The notes under the pieces: model-generated
What the model was told of the DNA's origin: nothing
The model's input: the letters and a program-made list of their open reading frames with translations, nothing else
Databases searched by the model: none
Source of the DNA: an uncultured Clostridia bacterium
GTDB taxonomy: Bacteria > Bacillota > Clostridia > UBA1381
Assembly: GCA_934463455.1 (NCBI GenBank)
Contig: CAKSJU010000017.1
Span: 1 to 26,830, forward strand
Length of the DNA: 26,830 nucleotides
Reading direction: 5' to 3'
Shown: positions 8,801 to 17,145 of the stretch, piece by piece
How the letters are laid out: each line of letters opens with the position of its first letter
Numbering within the stretch: position 1 is the first letter of the stretch
Position numbers and translations under genes: made by a program

Positions 8801-9894
8801 GTCGGCCAGCCCATTTCGGTGACAATTCCCTCTTTCCAGCCTCCTTCGGTCAAAATCTGGTCATGAATCCCGCTTATCAGATTTTGAAGCGCATTATCCG
8901 CCTTTGACGGATATACATAAGGATGATAGCTGATACAATCGAAAGAAGAAAATGCGTTTCTTTCATACATTTTTTTCGTCCACGAAGACGAAGCTCCCGC
9001 CATAACTCCGACCGTCACAATTGCATCCGGGCGGACTTTTTTTATTTCTCTTGCCGTCACCTCGCAAAGATATGTGTAATCGTCTGCGTTCGGGTCGGGC
9101 TTCCAGAATGCGATGTTCGGCTCGTTGTAAAGCTCAAAATATTTAATGTCCGGATTTTCCGCAGCCGCCTTTGCCGCATATTTGGCATACGCGTCAAAAT
9201 TAGCTTTTGTATTCGGTCCGTACTGCTTTCCGGGCCACTCGGTCATTCCGTTGTACATCGGGTTGTTATAGCAGACAAGATATACAATTTTATTGCCCTC
9301 TTTTTTAAACGGAGCAAATTCGCTCTTCCATTCGGAAAAGTCATAAACGCCCTGTTTTTTCTCAATCTGCTGCCATTCCCAACCCGCTCTCGGACTTTGC
9401 CAGCCGGCTAAATTCCAATAATAAATATCCGAAATTCCGCACAAGCCTCTGCCCGAAAACCAATCCATAAATTGGCTTTTATACGGAACGATTATGCTCA
9501 CATTGTATTCTGCCGAAAATACGCTTTTTCCGCCCGACTTAACAATCAGCCTGAGGTTTTGAGGACCTTGCTTTGCATTTTTGATTTTCACATTTTTGGT
9601 TATTGTCGTATTTGCTTCAACCGACATACTGTCCGCGGCAATTTGATTTTCGTCCGAAAGCAGAGTTATGCCGTAAGCTTTCGATTCGCTCCCCGCGTTT
9701 GTCACGGTAACATTAATGCTGAAATCCTTGCTTTCGATAATGTTATGCCCGTTCAATTCGGGAATTGCCGCCGATATTTTTTCCTCGGCAGCAGTCTGTT
9801 CGATATCCTTAAGTCCGACAGGCTTTGCAGCCTGTATCGGCATTGCCGCCGCGAAAATTGATAATGCCAGCGCAAATGCTATTGTTTTTTTCAT
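5857..9894 (-). CDS. SLH-anchored clan GH-A-like glycoside hydrolase with CBM9-like domain
   Basis: The protein has 1345 residues and an N-terminal signal peptide (to about residue 22). A beta-sandwich resembling NEW3/Ig spans about 57-137. A TIM-barrel-like hydrolase domain spans about 140-435. It carries ELYNEPN, with Glu258 as likely acid/base after beta-4, and VTEMGWPT, with Glu360 as likely nucleophile on beta-7, the hallmark pair of clan GH-A retaining enzymes. The motif context recalls GH39, GH5 or GH17, but I cannot assign a family. A helical region (about 530-730) and a second NEW3-like beta domain (about 745-910) follow. Residues about 925-1121 look like CBM9 (FDGNISDWSD, LIWDGDCVQVSIDP). 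Three SLH repeats (about 1153-1345; MTRAE, IEREE, LTRAE) anchor it to the wall. It probably cleaves or grips a polysaccharide at the cell surface; substrate unknown. It is paralogous in its catalytic domain to the next gene upstream. The ribosome site is GAAAGGAG. Confidence 0.88.
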   Translation of the reverse strand: MKKTIAFALALSIFAAAMPIQAAKPVGLKDIEQTAAEEKISAAIPELNGHNIIESKDFSINVTVTNAGSESKAYGITLLSDENQIAADSMSVEANTTITKNVKIKNAKQGPQNLRLIVKSGGKSVFSAEYNVSIIVPYKSQFMDWFSGRGLCGISDIYYWNLAGWQSPRAGWEWQQIEKKQGVYDFSEWKSEFAPFKKEGNKIVYLVCYNNPMYNGMTEWPGKQYGPNTKANFDAYAKYAAKAAAENPDIKYFELYNEPNIAFWKPDPNADDYTYLCEVTAREIKKVRPDAIVTVGVMAGASSSWTKKMYERNAFSSFDCISYHPYVYPSKADNALQNLISGIHDQILTEGGWKEGIVTEMGWPTHIGGTGISEEQQAIEFVKGYVLLEKNGVKVSQMYRMNDPGTNKTYNEDNFGMVRYDGTPKPAVTSVKEFNQRTAGGIYLGEMKLENSMTAHMYLKDQKLEVVAWNKAGAQNAADSFDFGTPVEAYDIYGNFIKKGNIIELGESPVYIEGLSTDLIAENFQFNIKSSIDNSKKQLSDLEAYDGYKKIVNMLEEENESLKLEKMPSAEEAADYLKNHMNIGTEAIEMYKAGELGSDIKNLTSVLFMIYLSGRPIMNMYLASINSETGYIPVNEQKVKNARTELVKKADDGTLSYSEAVLKFAEELEDDVKQVYSSKDKSRMKSGILKAWDETAGYIADWAVEAADAETKEYNDILLQIPSSEAEIETNIPKVFNISFYNYSPKTITGAIEIVSPSGKVIGSSEKITVEAGANDKIEINTIVEAVEEGDYKIRFNSDGNILKESKAPIKVKESIRAQMSLVETNFDGINSVAVDLKNLTNETLSLKVNIEAPEGWELSSKTQKITLDGNGSKKVSFGVNKKTASEFHFYAFDVSVENMTGKVIFKNKLPLTFTQIVKAESEYSVSNFDGNISDWSDSYPIYLGLPKDVTSYEDWQQSDVAARVLTKWDEKYLYLLVDVFDNAHMNGKSGALIWDGDCVQVSIDPSNSKDDTKYQTEDYEYGFAYTDTQGNVAYSWYAAGHTAGDEPSDYSKMIRDNTTKLSRYLIKLPQSALTPLKLKEGSEFGYNIAVNDADFTARERLIEYVPGTAADKAPSLYPTYVLTSKEKTDDMLKTCPIPTGMKQTSENDKETFSDIAGHWGEQMITDFAQKGYVSGVGDNKFDPDRQMTRAEFITMFTNFAGINESEQNVSMFSVEDEEIKAPKSYFDVDRTQWYAMSAYSAKQAGIISENIAQAYLYPDKPIEREEVCSVIDAYLSKNGDKSEHIKAIAGFSDSGDVSEWALKNVMNLYGLGIVRGDGSGKLNPKSPLTRAEAVAFLTAAAKVK

Positions 9895-9918
9895 TTCTGT
9901 CTCCTTTCATGCCTACCG

Positions 9919-12900
9919 TTAAACTATTAACTTAATACTCATAGCTTTTATGGTTTTTCCGCCCTGCTTCAAGTACGCATATCCGTATCCTCCGGACAAT
10001 ACATCTGTGCCCGGCACGGTAACTTTAACCGGAGCCTGAACACTTTGACCCGCTGCAACGCTCACCGCTGCGGACGCAAGTACATTATTATCTTTGTCGC
10101 ATACCGTCAATTCCGCTCCGTCCAAAGCTTTATCATCATAGTTGTACACAGAGAATTTAACCTCTCCTTCTGTTCCCGCCGAAAGCTTTACTTCCTCGCT
10201 CGGTGCAAACATCACTATGTCATCATGTGTCAGCTCTTCTGCCGCACACATAATTTCCGCCATGTAAATCAGCTTTTCGCAGAGCAACAGCCTGCTTTTA
10301 ACAAATCCTGCTTTTATCGGACTATCTTCCGAAAGCCCGGCAGCTTTTTTTGCATCGGATAGATGATTTTGCGCAAGCTTCAGAATTGAATTTGTATACG
10401 GCAGATACCCTCCGATTTCGAAATTTTCTTTTTGACTTACCGCCGCGTCAATCGCATCAAAGCTTATACTAATCTCCGGCACGCTTGTTTTCTCCGAACT
10501 GCACATCAGGCAATCAGCCGCAAAAATCCCCGTTTCGTATACCACATCCAAAAGCGCCGCAAAAACAGTCTCCGATATTTCATTATTTTTATATTCGTCC
10601 GCAAAGGTTTGCGCAAGGGCAAAATGACTGTCTGCAATCGCCTTTATATCGCTTTCGGATTTGCCGTCCGATGCGGCGATTTGGTTGTATATCGCATTGA
10701 AATATTCTGCTTTTTCGCTCATTCCTATTGCAGCAAGCCTTCTCTCCGCCACGTTTTTGTACGATTCGGCAGCTGCCCTTATAAACCATTTATCACTTAA
10801 ATTTTTAACGTATACTATATTATTTCCGAGCGTAACCGTCTCGGTATTATCCGATACAAAATTCCCGTACATATCAAATACCGTCACTCTTTCACCGTCA
10901 AGCTTAACGCTTCCGTTTACACTCTCTGCACCTCTCGGGAAATCTTTCCAGAGTACCATTATCGGAGCGCCGCCTTTATTGTACACATATCCGTGGCTTA
11001 CATCATCGTTTTCTCCGAAGGTTATCTCTCCGCAGAAAACCGCTCCGGCAAGCATATTTCTTTCAATTGCATTTGCAAGATATGCCGGCTTCGGCACACC
11101 GTCTTTTGTCACTATTCCGAAATTATGCTCGCTTTCGTTTTTATCCCGTCCGGAATTGACAAAATTATATCCCATAATTCTGTTTATTCCCTCCGACTCG
11201 GCTACGACAAATTGTTTTGTCGTCTCCAAAGCCTGCGTTTCCTCGGTGCAGCCGTGAGTCAGCTCCTCGTTGTAAGACGGCCAGCCCACCTCCGATATTA
11301 TTCTTTCTTTGAGTCCGCCGTATTTCAAAAGCTCATTGCCGAAGCCGTCAAGCTTTGTTATATATGCAGAATCCACGCGGTTTTTATACCAGTATATATA
11401 CGGATGGAAGCTGAAAGTGTCCATATACGGATAAGCATTTTTCGAAAGCATAAGCGACAGCCATCTTTCGCCGCCGTCGGCAAGCACGCCTCCGCACACT
11501 CTTGCGTCCGCTCTTGCCTTTCTGACCTCCCTGTCGGTTACCTGCAAAAGATAGGTATAGTCTCTGTGGTTTTCCGACGGCTGCCAAAATCCTATATTAG
11601 GCTCGTTATATACTTCAAAATATTTAATCTGCGGATACCTTGCCGCAACAGCCGCCAGACATTTTGCAAAAGCGTCAATCGCTTCCTTGTTTGCAGGTCC
11701 CGTCTTGATTGTATCGGAATACAAGCTGTTTCCGTATGCCATTAAAAATACAAGCTCTACATCATCAGCTGTAAATTGTTCAATACGTTTATCCAAATTC
11801 GTAAAGTCATATACACCTTTTTCTTTTTCTATTGTGTGCCACTCATCGCCGATTCTCATGATACGTACTCCCGATTTCATTGCATAGTCGTATGACCATT
11901 CACCGGAAAGTGCGTCGCAGTAACCCTTTGTTGAATAAAAGTCCATAAACTGACGTTTATATTCCGGCATATAACATACGGTTTTTCTGTCACTCGCAAT
12001 TTCTCTTCCGTCAAGACTTACGGTAAGCTCCATATCGTAAATACCGTTTTCAAGTCCTTCGGCGGACATATAATATATATTGCCGTCAAAGCTTCCTTCG
12101 GGTTTTGAATATTTTATCACTTCCGCGGTATCATATCCCGCTTTAATCAGCTCGTCTGCCGAATACTGCGATACAATCGCGTTACGCACCGAAGCTCCGA
12201 TGCTTCCCAGACTCATAACATTATTAAGGAAAAAGTCCGATTTAAGATAGAATATCGGTCTTATGCCGAATTTGCTGTTCGCAGCATAATTCGGATATAA
12301 AGTCCCCAAGCCCCAATCATTGTTATATGAAAGCATTTTTTCTCCGTCTTCGAGATTTGCATGGCCCGTTCTGGTCCAGAAAAATTGTGTACCGCTGTCG
12401 CGCCAGCCGAATTTTGAATTATATTTTTCAAGCTCGGTTACCGACGGTATTGCAATTCCCGCGCGGTATACTCTCTCGACATCGCCGCCGAACATTTTCG
12501 GCTCCTGCTTCCAATAAGCGTCGGTGTTAATTCCTTTCAGTATCTCATTCGGCAGAGCATTAAATCCGTCCGCCCCCGAAAGATAGCCGCCCGATGTATA
12601 GTCGGCTTTTCCCTCGACAAATTCCGATTGTCCGTCTGTTATAACTTCAACGCTTTTTTTATTGTTAAGCCAACAGAATATGTCCGCCGGAATTTGCCCG
12701 CTCTTTGCGATTTCTCTTTCGCCTATTGCCTTTTTGCTCATTACAAGCCAATGCGATTCACTGTCGTTTGTTACATCGAGCAAAATAAATTCCCGACCGC
12801 CGATTTCGAAGATATTTTCCTTTGGCGTGGCTTCTTTTGCGTCCGCTCCGATTGCCGCACTTTTTATGAGTGCCGTACCCTCGGCATTCATAACCGCTCC

Positions 12901-15732
12901 GCCGTTGGCAGGTCCCTGACATTTTCCCGTCCAGCGGTCATTAAGCTTTATCGGCAGGCTTTCTCTTTCGCCGTCAACACATTTTATATATTTGCCGCCG
13001 AAGCCTTGCAAAGGTACAAACATGTTACCGTCTGCGCCTTCAATTTCGGAATATTCTCCGCCCGCGCTGTCCGACACATACCATTTTGTATGCTCTGAGC
13101 TGTCGGCTTTCAGCGGTGTTCCGGTATCGTATACTCCGCTTATATTTATATTTTTGTTTTTACTCTCATCGTTTAAAACAAAAGTCTGTTCACTCACCAC
13201 ATCGCCGTCTGCCTTAAGCGAAAACGTATAGGTATGCTTTTCGTCGGATTTGACATCAAATTCCACCGGAATGGTTCCGAAAGTCGAATCGGTCACGCTT
13301 TCAAGCTTAACCGTCACAAAGCCCAAATCCGTGATTATTTTCTTTTCTTCCTCCGTATATGCCGTAAGCTCATTTTCGCTGTAGTTGTTTATGATAATAT
13401 TTCTGACATTTCTGCCGATATTCTCAATATCAATCCTCTCTTTTACAAAAAAGCTTCGGTCAAGGCGGAAAATCGGTCTTATTCCAAGCTCAGTATCCGC
13501 CGATGAATATGAATAGAAATATCCGTTATGCTCCGAGGCGGGACTTGAAGCCAAGACGCGGTTTCCGTCTCCGCCCTCTTTCATAGCATACGGAGTTCTG
13601 GTCCACCAACCGTTTTCTTTATATATTGTAAGCTTATCGGAGTATTTCTCAATCTCGCTGACTGACGGCAAGGATATACCTCCGATAATCGTATTTTCGA
13701 CTGTATTCTTTCCGTTATGGTTAAAGTACGCATACGGCTCGATTTTCCATACGGCATTGTTCACAATATGCCGATGAACAGCCTGTGGAAGATATGCCGC
13801 ATTTTCAAATTCCGTTCCGTTGAGCCATGACATTATCGCATCGGGCGATTGTCCTCCCTGCTCCGAATAAACTCTCTTTGTAACCGACTCGTCGGCTATG
13901 ACAAGATATTCACCCGTATCGTAGCTGTCAAGGAGAATAAAGTTTTGTCCGTCAATCGAAAATGTATCGTCTTTATCCGCACTCAAACGTCCTGCAATCG
14001 ACGCGCCCGATCTTCTGCTCCACCGCTTACCAATCTGTTTTGGCAGCGATTCCGCCGTTTTTCCGTTTTCATCTGTTGCTTTAACCTTTATCCATTTTTC
14101 GGAATATTCACTCTCTATTTCCAGTTTGTCATTTGTATTCCCTGCAAGAAGTGAATATTCTCCGTTTTCACTGTCCGAAATATACCATTCATAAGTATAT
14201 TCCGCATATGTATTTCCCGCAATTACCGCTTCAACGGTCTGTTTTGTTTCATATATTCCGCGAAGCTCCGCCGAAAATTCTCCGTAAATAATTTTTTCGG
14301 CAGCCGGGGTCTGATTGTTGTCCCAGACAAATATACAAAGCTTATCCCCGTCCGCACAGTTGTTATTTACAATATGAATTTCAGCTTTTCCCGACGCACC
14401 TCGCTTTACCGATAGTTTGCTTTTTCCGACAGCCTTCAGCGACTTATCCTCCGAATATACCGCCGCAAATACCGCTCCCGCAAAATTTGCTTTTTCCCCG
14501 TTTGTACAGGTTGCTTTAACATAAAAATCTTTGCATATATTGCTTACGGGATTTGATTTTGAGTCGGTAAGCTTTATGCTGTCTATTTTTAGATTTTCAC
14601 AGTATCCGAATACATTCGAAAGCTCCTCCTCCGAATATATTCCCTTAAGCTCATTCTTCGAATAAGCTTTTTTTATGTCCTTTATAACCTCACTTCCAAG
14701 ATTTGCGACAGGAATTTTTGCGTCTTTGAAGAAAGACTTATCCAAATAAAACATCGGCCTTATGCCAAGTTTTGCGTCATACCCTGCTTCAAAGGTTTTT
14801 CCTACATCTTCCGCTGTCGCCTTTGTACAGAAGGCTCCGCCCGACCCTGTCGAAGAGGGAGTTCTTAGCCAATAACCGTTTTCATCATACAAGCCTACCC
14901 TCTGCGAATATTTTTTTAATTCCGTTACCGCCGGAAGTACAATACCCGCTTTCATTATTCTTTCTCCCTCTGCACGGGCTACATAACGTTCTTCTATCTT
15001 CCAAATGTGATTAAAATTTATATTTTCATATACTACCTCCGACAGCTGAGTGTACGAAGCATTATTTTTGTACCCCGTATCGGTATAATCGGCAGTGGAG
15101 TCCGTCGGCGGCGGTGTTGTCCATTTGCTTGCCGCCGCGGTTTCCACCGATTTTTTATTATTCAGAAATGCTGCCATATCGTTGAATAAATTGCTTTTCC
15201 TGGCTGAATACGCCCTTGTTCCTACCGTCTTATCGGTCATTACAAGAAACTTGGAGCTGTCATTTTCGGTCACGTCAAGCATGATATAACGCATACCGTC
15301 CACCGTAAACAAATACCGGTCGGGAGTATTTTTATTAACCGTATCAAATTTAGTTGAATCATTATCAATCTCTGACGCTTTTCCCCAATGCTCCCCTATT
15401 TTTTCCGGTATGCTTTCATACTGTTTATCTCCGGCAATAACGACAAATTTAAGCCATTTGTCCTCATACTCCGCCGAAACGTAAAATTCTTTTGAATTTA
15501 TGCCCGTATCGGTGTATACACCGTCCTCGCTGTCCGAAAAAAGCCACGAAAATGTCACCTCTTCCGCTCCGCCGTACTCATATTGCCCGACAAGCGTCTG
15601 AAACGCTTCATTAATTCCCGCAATTTCCACAAATGCCGCGTCATTATCATTTTCCGCTCTTACAAACGGAACCGACGAAAAAAGCATGCTTGCAGCCAAA
15701 ACAAATGACGCTGTCCTTTTTTTGAAATTCAT
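9919..15732 (-). CDS. giant secreted protein: three Ig/DUF6273-like modules fused to a glycoside hydrolase-like domain
   Basis: The protein has 1937 residues with a signal peptide ending near residue 26 (VRA). Three modules follow, ending near residues 395, 830 and 1235. Each has an Ig-like domain (WxxSDSxxGxY), then a domain with FxxxGxxFIxLD, an FLVM-like strand, WW(T/L)RTP and GIRPxFxLD, then a helical tail. The second domain resembles DUF6273 from memory. Between modules 1 and 2 is a beta domain with FVWDN that recurs at the C-termini of both neighbouring module proteins. Residues about 1240-1560 are a clan GH-A-like domain: VYNEPN with Glu1377 and ISEVGWPS with Glu1481, spaced 104 residues (102 in the paralog at 5857-9894). 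A helical segment and a NEW3-like C-terminal domain end the protein. There is no SLH, lipobox or LPXTG, so it is secreted or held indirectly. Domain order suggests a binding array delivering a hydrolase. The ribosome site AGAAAGG is ten nt or more from the ATG. Confidence 0.87.
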   Translation of the reverse strand: MNFKKRTASFVLAASMLFSSVPFVRAENDNDAAFVEIAGINEAFQTLVGQYEYGGAEEVTFSWLFSDSEDGVYTDTGINSKEFYVSAEYEDKWLKFVVIAGDKQYESIPEKIGEHWGKASEIDNDSTKFDTVNKNTPDRYLFTVDGMRYIMLDVTENDSSKFLVMTDKTVGTRAYSARKSNLFNDMAAFLNNKKSVETAAASKWTTPPPTDSTADYTDTGYKNNASYTQLSEVVYENINFNHIWKIEERYVARAEGERIMKAGIVLPAVTELKKYSQRVGLYDENGYWLRTPSSTGSGGAFCTKATAEDVGKTFEAGYDAKLGIRPMFYLDKSFFKDAKIPVANLGSEVIKDIKKAYSKNELKGIYSEEELSNVFGYCENLKIDSIKLTDSKSNPVSNICKDFYVKATCTNGEKANFAGAVFAAVYSEDKSLKAVGKSKLSVKRGASGKAEIHIVNNNCADGDKLCIFVWDNNQTPAAEKIIYGEFSAELRGIYETKQTVEAVIAGNTYAEYTYEWYISDSENGEYSLLAGNTNDKLEIESEYSEKWIKVKATDENGKTAESLPKQIGKRWSRRSGASIAGRLSADKDDTFSIDGQNFILLDSYDTGEYLVIADESVTKRVYSEQGGQSPDAIMSWLNGTEFENAAYLPQAVHRHIVNNAVWKIEPYAYFNHNGKNTVENTIIGGISLPSVSEIEKYSDKLTIYKENGWWTRTPYAMKEGGDGNRVLASSPASEHNGYFYSYSSADTELGIRPIFRLDRSFFVKERIDIENIGRNVRNIIINNYSENELTAYTEEEKKIITDLGFVTVKLESVTDSTFGTIPVEFDVKSDEKHTYTFSLKADGDVVSEQTFVLNDESKNKNINISGVYDTGTPLKADSSEHTKWYVSDSAGGEYSEIEGADGNMFVPLQGFGGKYIKCVDGERESLPIKLNDRWTGKCQGPANGGAVMNAEGTALIKSAAIGADAKEATPKENIFEIGGREFILLDVTNDSESHWLVMSKKAIGEREIAKSGQIPADIFCWLNNKKSVEVITDGQSEFVEGKADYTSGGYLSGADGFNALPNEILKGINTDAYWKQEPKMFGGDVERVYRAGIAIPSVTELEKYNSKFGWRDSGTQFFWTRTGHANLEDGEKMLSYNNDWGLGTLYPNYAANSKFGIRPIFYLKSDFFLNNVMSLGSIGASVRNAIVSQYSADELIKAGYDTAEVIKYSKPEGSFDGNIYYMSAEGLENGIYDMELTVSLDGREIASDRKTVCYMPEYKRQFMDFYSTKGYCDALSGEWSYDYAMKSGVRIMRIGDEWHTIEKEKGVYDFTNLDKRIEQFTADDVELVFLMAYGNSLYSDTIKTGPANKEAIDAFAKCLAAVAARYPQIKYFEVYNEPNIGFWQPSENHRDYTYLLQVTDREVRKARADARVCGGVLADGGERWLSLMLSKNAYPYMDTFSFHPYIYWYKNRVDSAYITKLDGFGNELLKYGGLKERIISEVGWPSYNEELTHGCTEETQALETTKQFVVAESEGINRIMGYNFVNSGRDKNESEHNFGIVTKDGVPKPAYLANAIERNMLAGAVFCGEITFGENDDVSHGYVYNKGGAPIMVLWKDFPRGAESVNGSVKLDGERVTVFDMYGNFVSDNTETVTLGNNIVYVKNLSDKWFIRAAAESYKNVAERRLAAIGMSEKAEYFNAIYNQIAASDGKSESDIKAIADSHFALAQTFADEYKNNEISETVFAALLDVVYETGIFAADCLMCSSEKTSVPEISISFDAIDAAVSQKENFEIGGYLPYTNSILKLAQNHLSDAKKAAGLSEDSPIKAGFVKSRLLLCEKLIYMAEIMCAAEELTHDDIVMFAPSEEVKLSAGTEGEVKFSVYNYDDKALDGAELTVCDKDNNVLASAAVSVAAGQSVQAPVKVTVPGTDVLSGGYGYAYLKQGGKTIKAMSIKLIV

Positions 15733-15768
15733 TTGCAGTTAACATCCTTTCTGAATAATAGTTCTGTA

Positions 15769-17124
15769 TTATTTGCTTATACGCACAGCCTTATAAATCG
15801 GCGCAGGATTTTGAACAGAATCTATAATTACCGCCATAGCGGAGGAATAGCCGTCTCCGCCCTCCAGTTCAATATCCGCATTGTTAGGTCCCTCGCTGCA
15901 CGGAATAACTTTAATATTCACCCCGCAAAGAAGACCGTTTTCATCATATGCCGCAACCAAAACCGTAATGTCCTTGCCGGCATTTAATCGGCTGTTAAGA
16001 CAAATATGTGCAGCATCGCCCGATATAGTGAAGCTTTCGATTGAAAAATCGATATATCCCAGTGCTGTCAGTTCCTCCTGCGTATAAATATTCAATAGTT
16101 GGTCTTTGGTATATTGGCTCCACATGGTTTCCAAAACCGCACTGCCGGCATCGGATACTTTATTTTTTATAAAGAAATCCTTGTCAAGATAAAACATCAG
16201 CCTGAGTCCCGCAGTATTTTCGTTTGCTGCTTTGGACTCCGTCTTGCCGAGTGCTGCCGAGTTCGCAAAAAGAGTGCTTGTTCGGCTTGCCTTTGACGGA
16301 GTTCTGAGCCAAAAATCTCCGCTGTCCTTCCAGCCTATTTTATCGGAATATTTTTTAATATCGCTGACTGCCGGTATTGCAATTCCTCCGCAATATACTC
16401 TCTCCTTAAGCTGACCGCTCGCCATCGCTTCGGTTTTCCAAACGCGGTTTTTATCTATTGAATCAAATACAGCCTGCGGCAATTGTTTAAATTGCTCATT
16501 GCCGATATATCCGTTTTGGGAATAATTTTCCTCGGTTGACGACGGCGTATCGGTATTGTAATAAAATTGAACTGTATCGAGATTGTTGAGAAATCCTATC
16601 ATATTCCCGAATGATTGAGAGCTTTTTTCGGAAAATACCCGCTCTCCGACGCTGTCCTTTGTCATAACCAAAAACCTTGCGTCCTCATCCTCTGTAGTAT
16701 CGAGCAGGATAAATTTTTCACCGTCCAAAGAAAACAAGTTTTTTGCAGGTGTTTCGGACAGAATGTCCGGAATAATTTCATCACTGCATCTTATATCCCA
16801 TTTTGCTTCTATTTTTCTCGGCTCTGTTTCGACAAAATTATTTTGTTCATCGGTAACAACAGCTTTTATCCATTTACCGGAGTCTGCCGATTTCACCTTA
16901 TAGCTTAAATTTTCCTCTCCCGCAATTTGAGCATACGCCCCGTCCTTTGCCGAAGAAGAATACCATGCAATGCTTTGGGGATTTTCAACATTATGAATAA
17001 TTTTTATATCATTGTGCGATTCGTAAATTCCCGAAAGCCTTGCTTCACTTCCTCCCTCGGCAAAAACGCCGAGGGGGATAGTGAGCATAGATGTAATTAC
17101 CGCCGTAATCAATATTTTTTTCAT
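15769..17124 (-). CDS. 451-residue secreted single-module Ig/DUF6273-like protein
   Basis: A signal peptide (ILITAVITSMLTIPLGVFA) precedes one Ig-like domain (about 30-105; GIYESHN, WYSSSAKDGAY), one DUF6273-like domain (about 125-315; FSLDGEKFILLDTTEDEDARFLVM, FWLRTPS, LRLMFYLDKDFF), the short helical tail found after every module in this locus, and a C-terminal beta domain. That C-terminal domain (VLVAAYDENGLLCGV) has the same pattern as the end of the protein at 17146-20895. It has no anchor or enzyme motif. It is the minimal form of the module and so the best unit for structural work. The gene is 36 nt from the 1937-residue protein gene and 21 nt from the 17146-20895 gene, so cotranscription is likely. 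The function is not known; carbohydrate or protein binding is inferred from the C-type-lectin-like appearance of such repeat domains, which I cannot confirm by eye. Confidence 0.85.
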   Translation of the reverse strand: MKKILITAVITSMLTIPLGVFAEGGSEARLSGIYESHNDIKIIHNVENPQSIAWYSSSAKDGAYAQIAGEENLSYKVKSADSGKWIKAVVTDEQNNFVETEPRKIEAKWDIRCSDEIIPDILSETPAKNLFSLDGEKFILLDTTEDEDARFLVMTKDSVGERVFSEKSSQSFGNMIGFLNNLDTVQFYYNTDTPSSTEENYSQNGYIGNEQFKQLPQAVFDSIDKNRVWKTEAMASGQLKERVYCGGIAIPAVSDIKKYSDKIGWKDSGDFWLRTPSKASRTSTLFANSAALGKTESKAANENTAGLRLMFYLDKDFFIKNKVSDAGSAVLETMWSQYTKDQLLNIYTQEELTALGYIDFSIESFTISGDAAHICLNSRLNAGKDITVLVAAYDENGLLCGVNIKVIPCSEGPNNADIELEGGDGYSSAMAVIIDSVQNPAPIYKAVRISK

Positions 17125-17145
17125 AGTTATCCCTAATCCTTTTTA

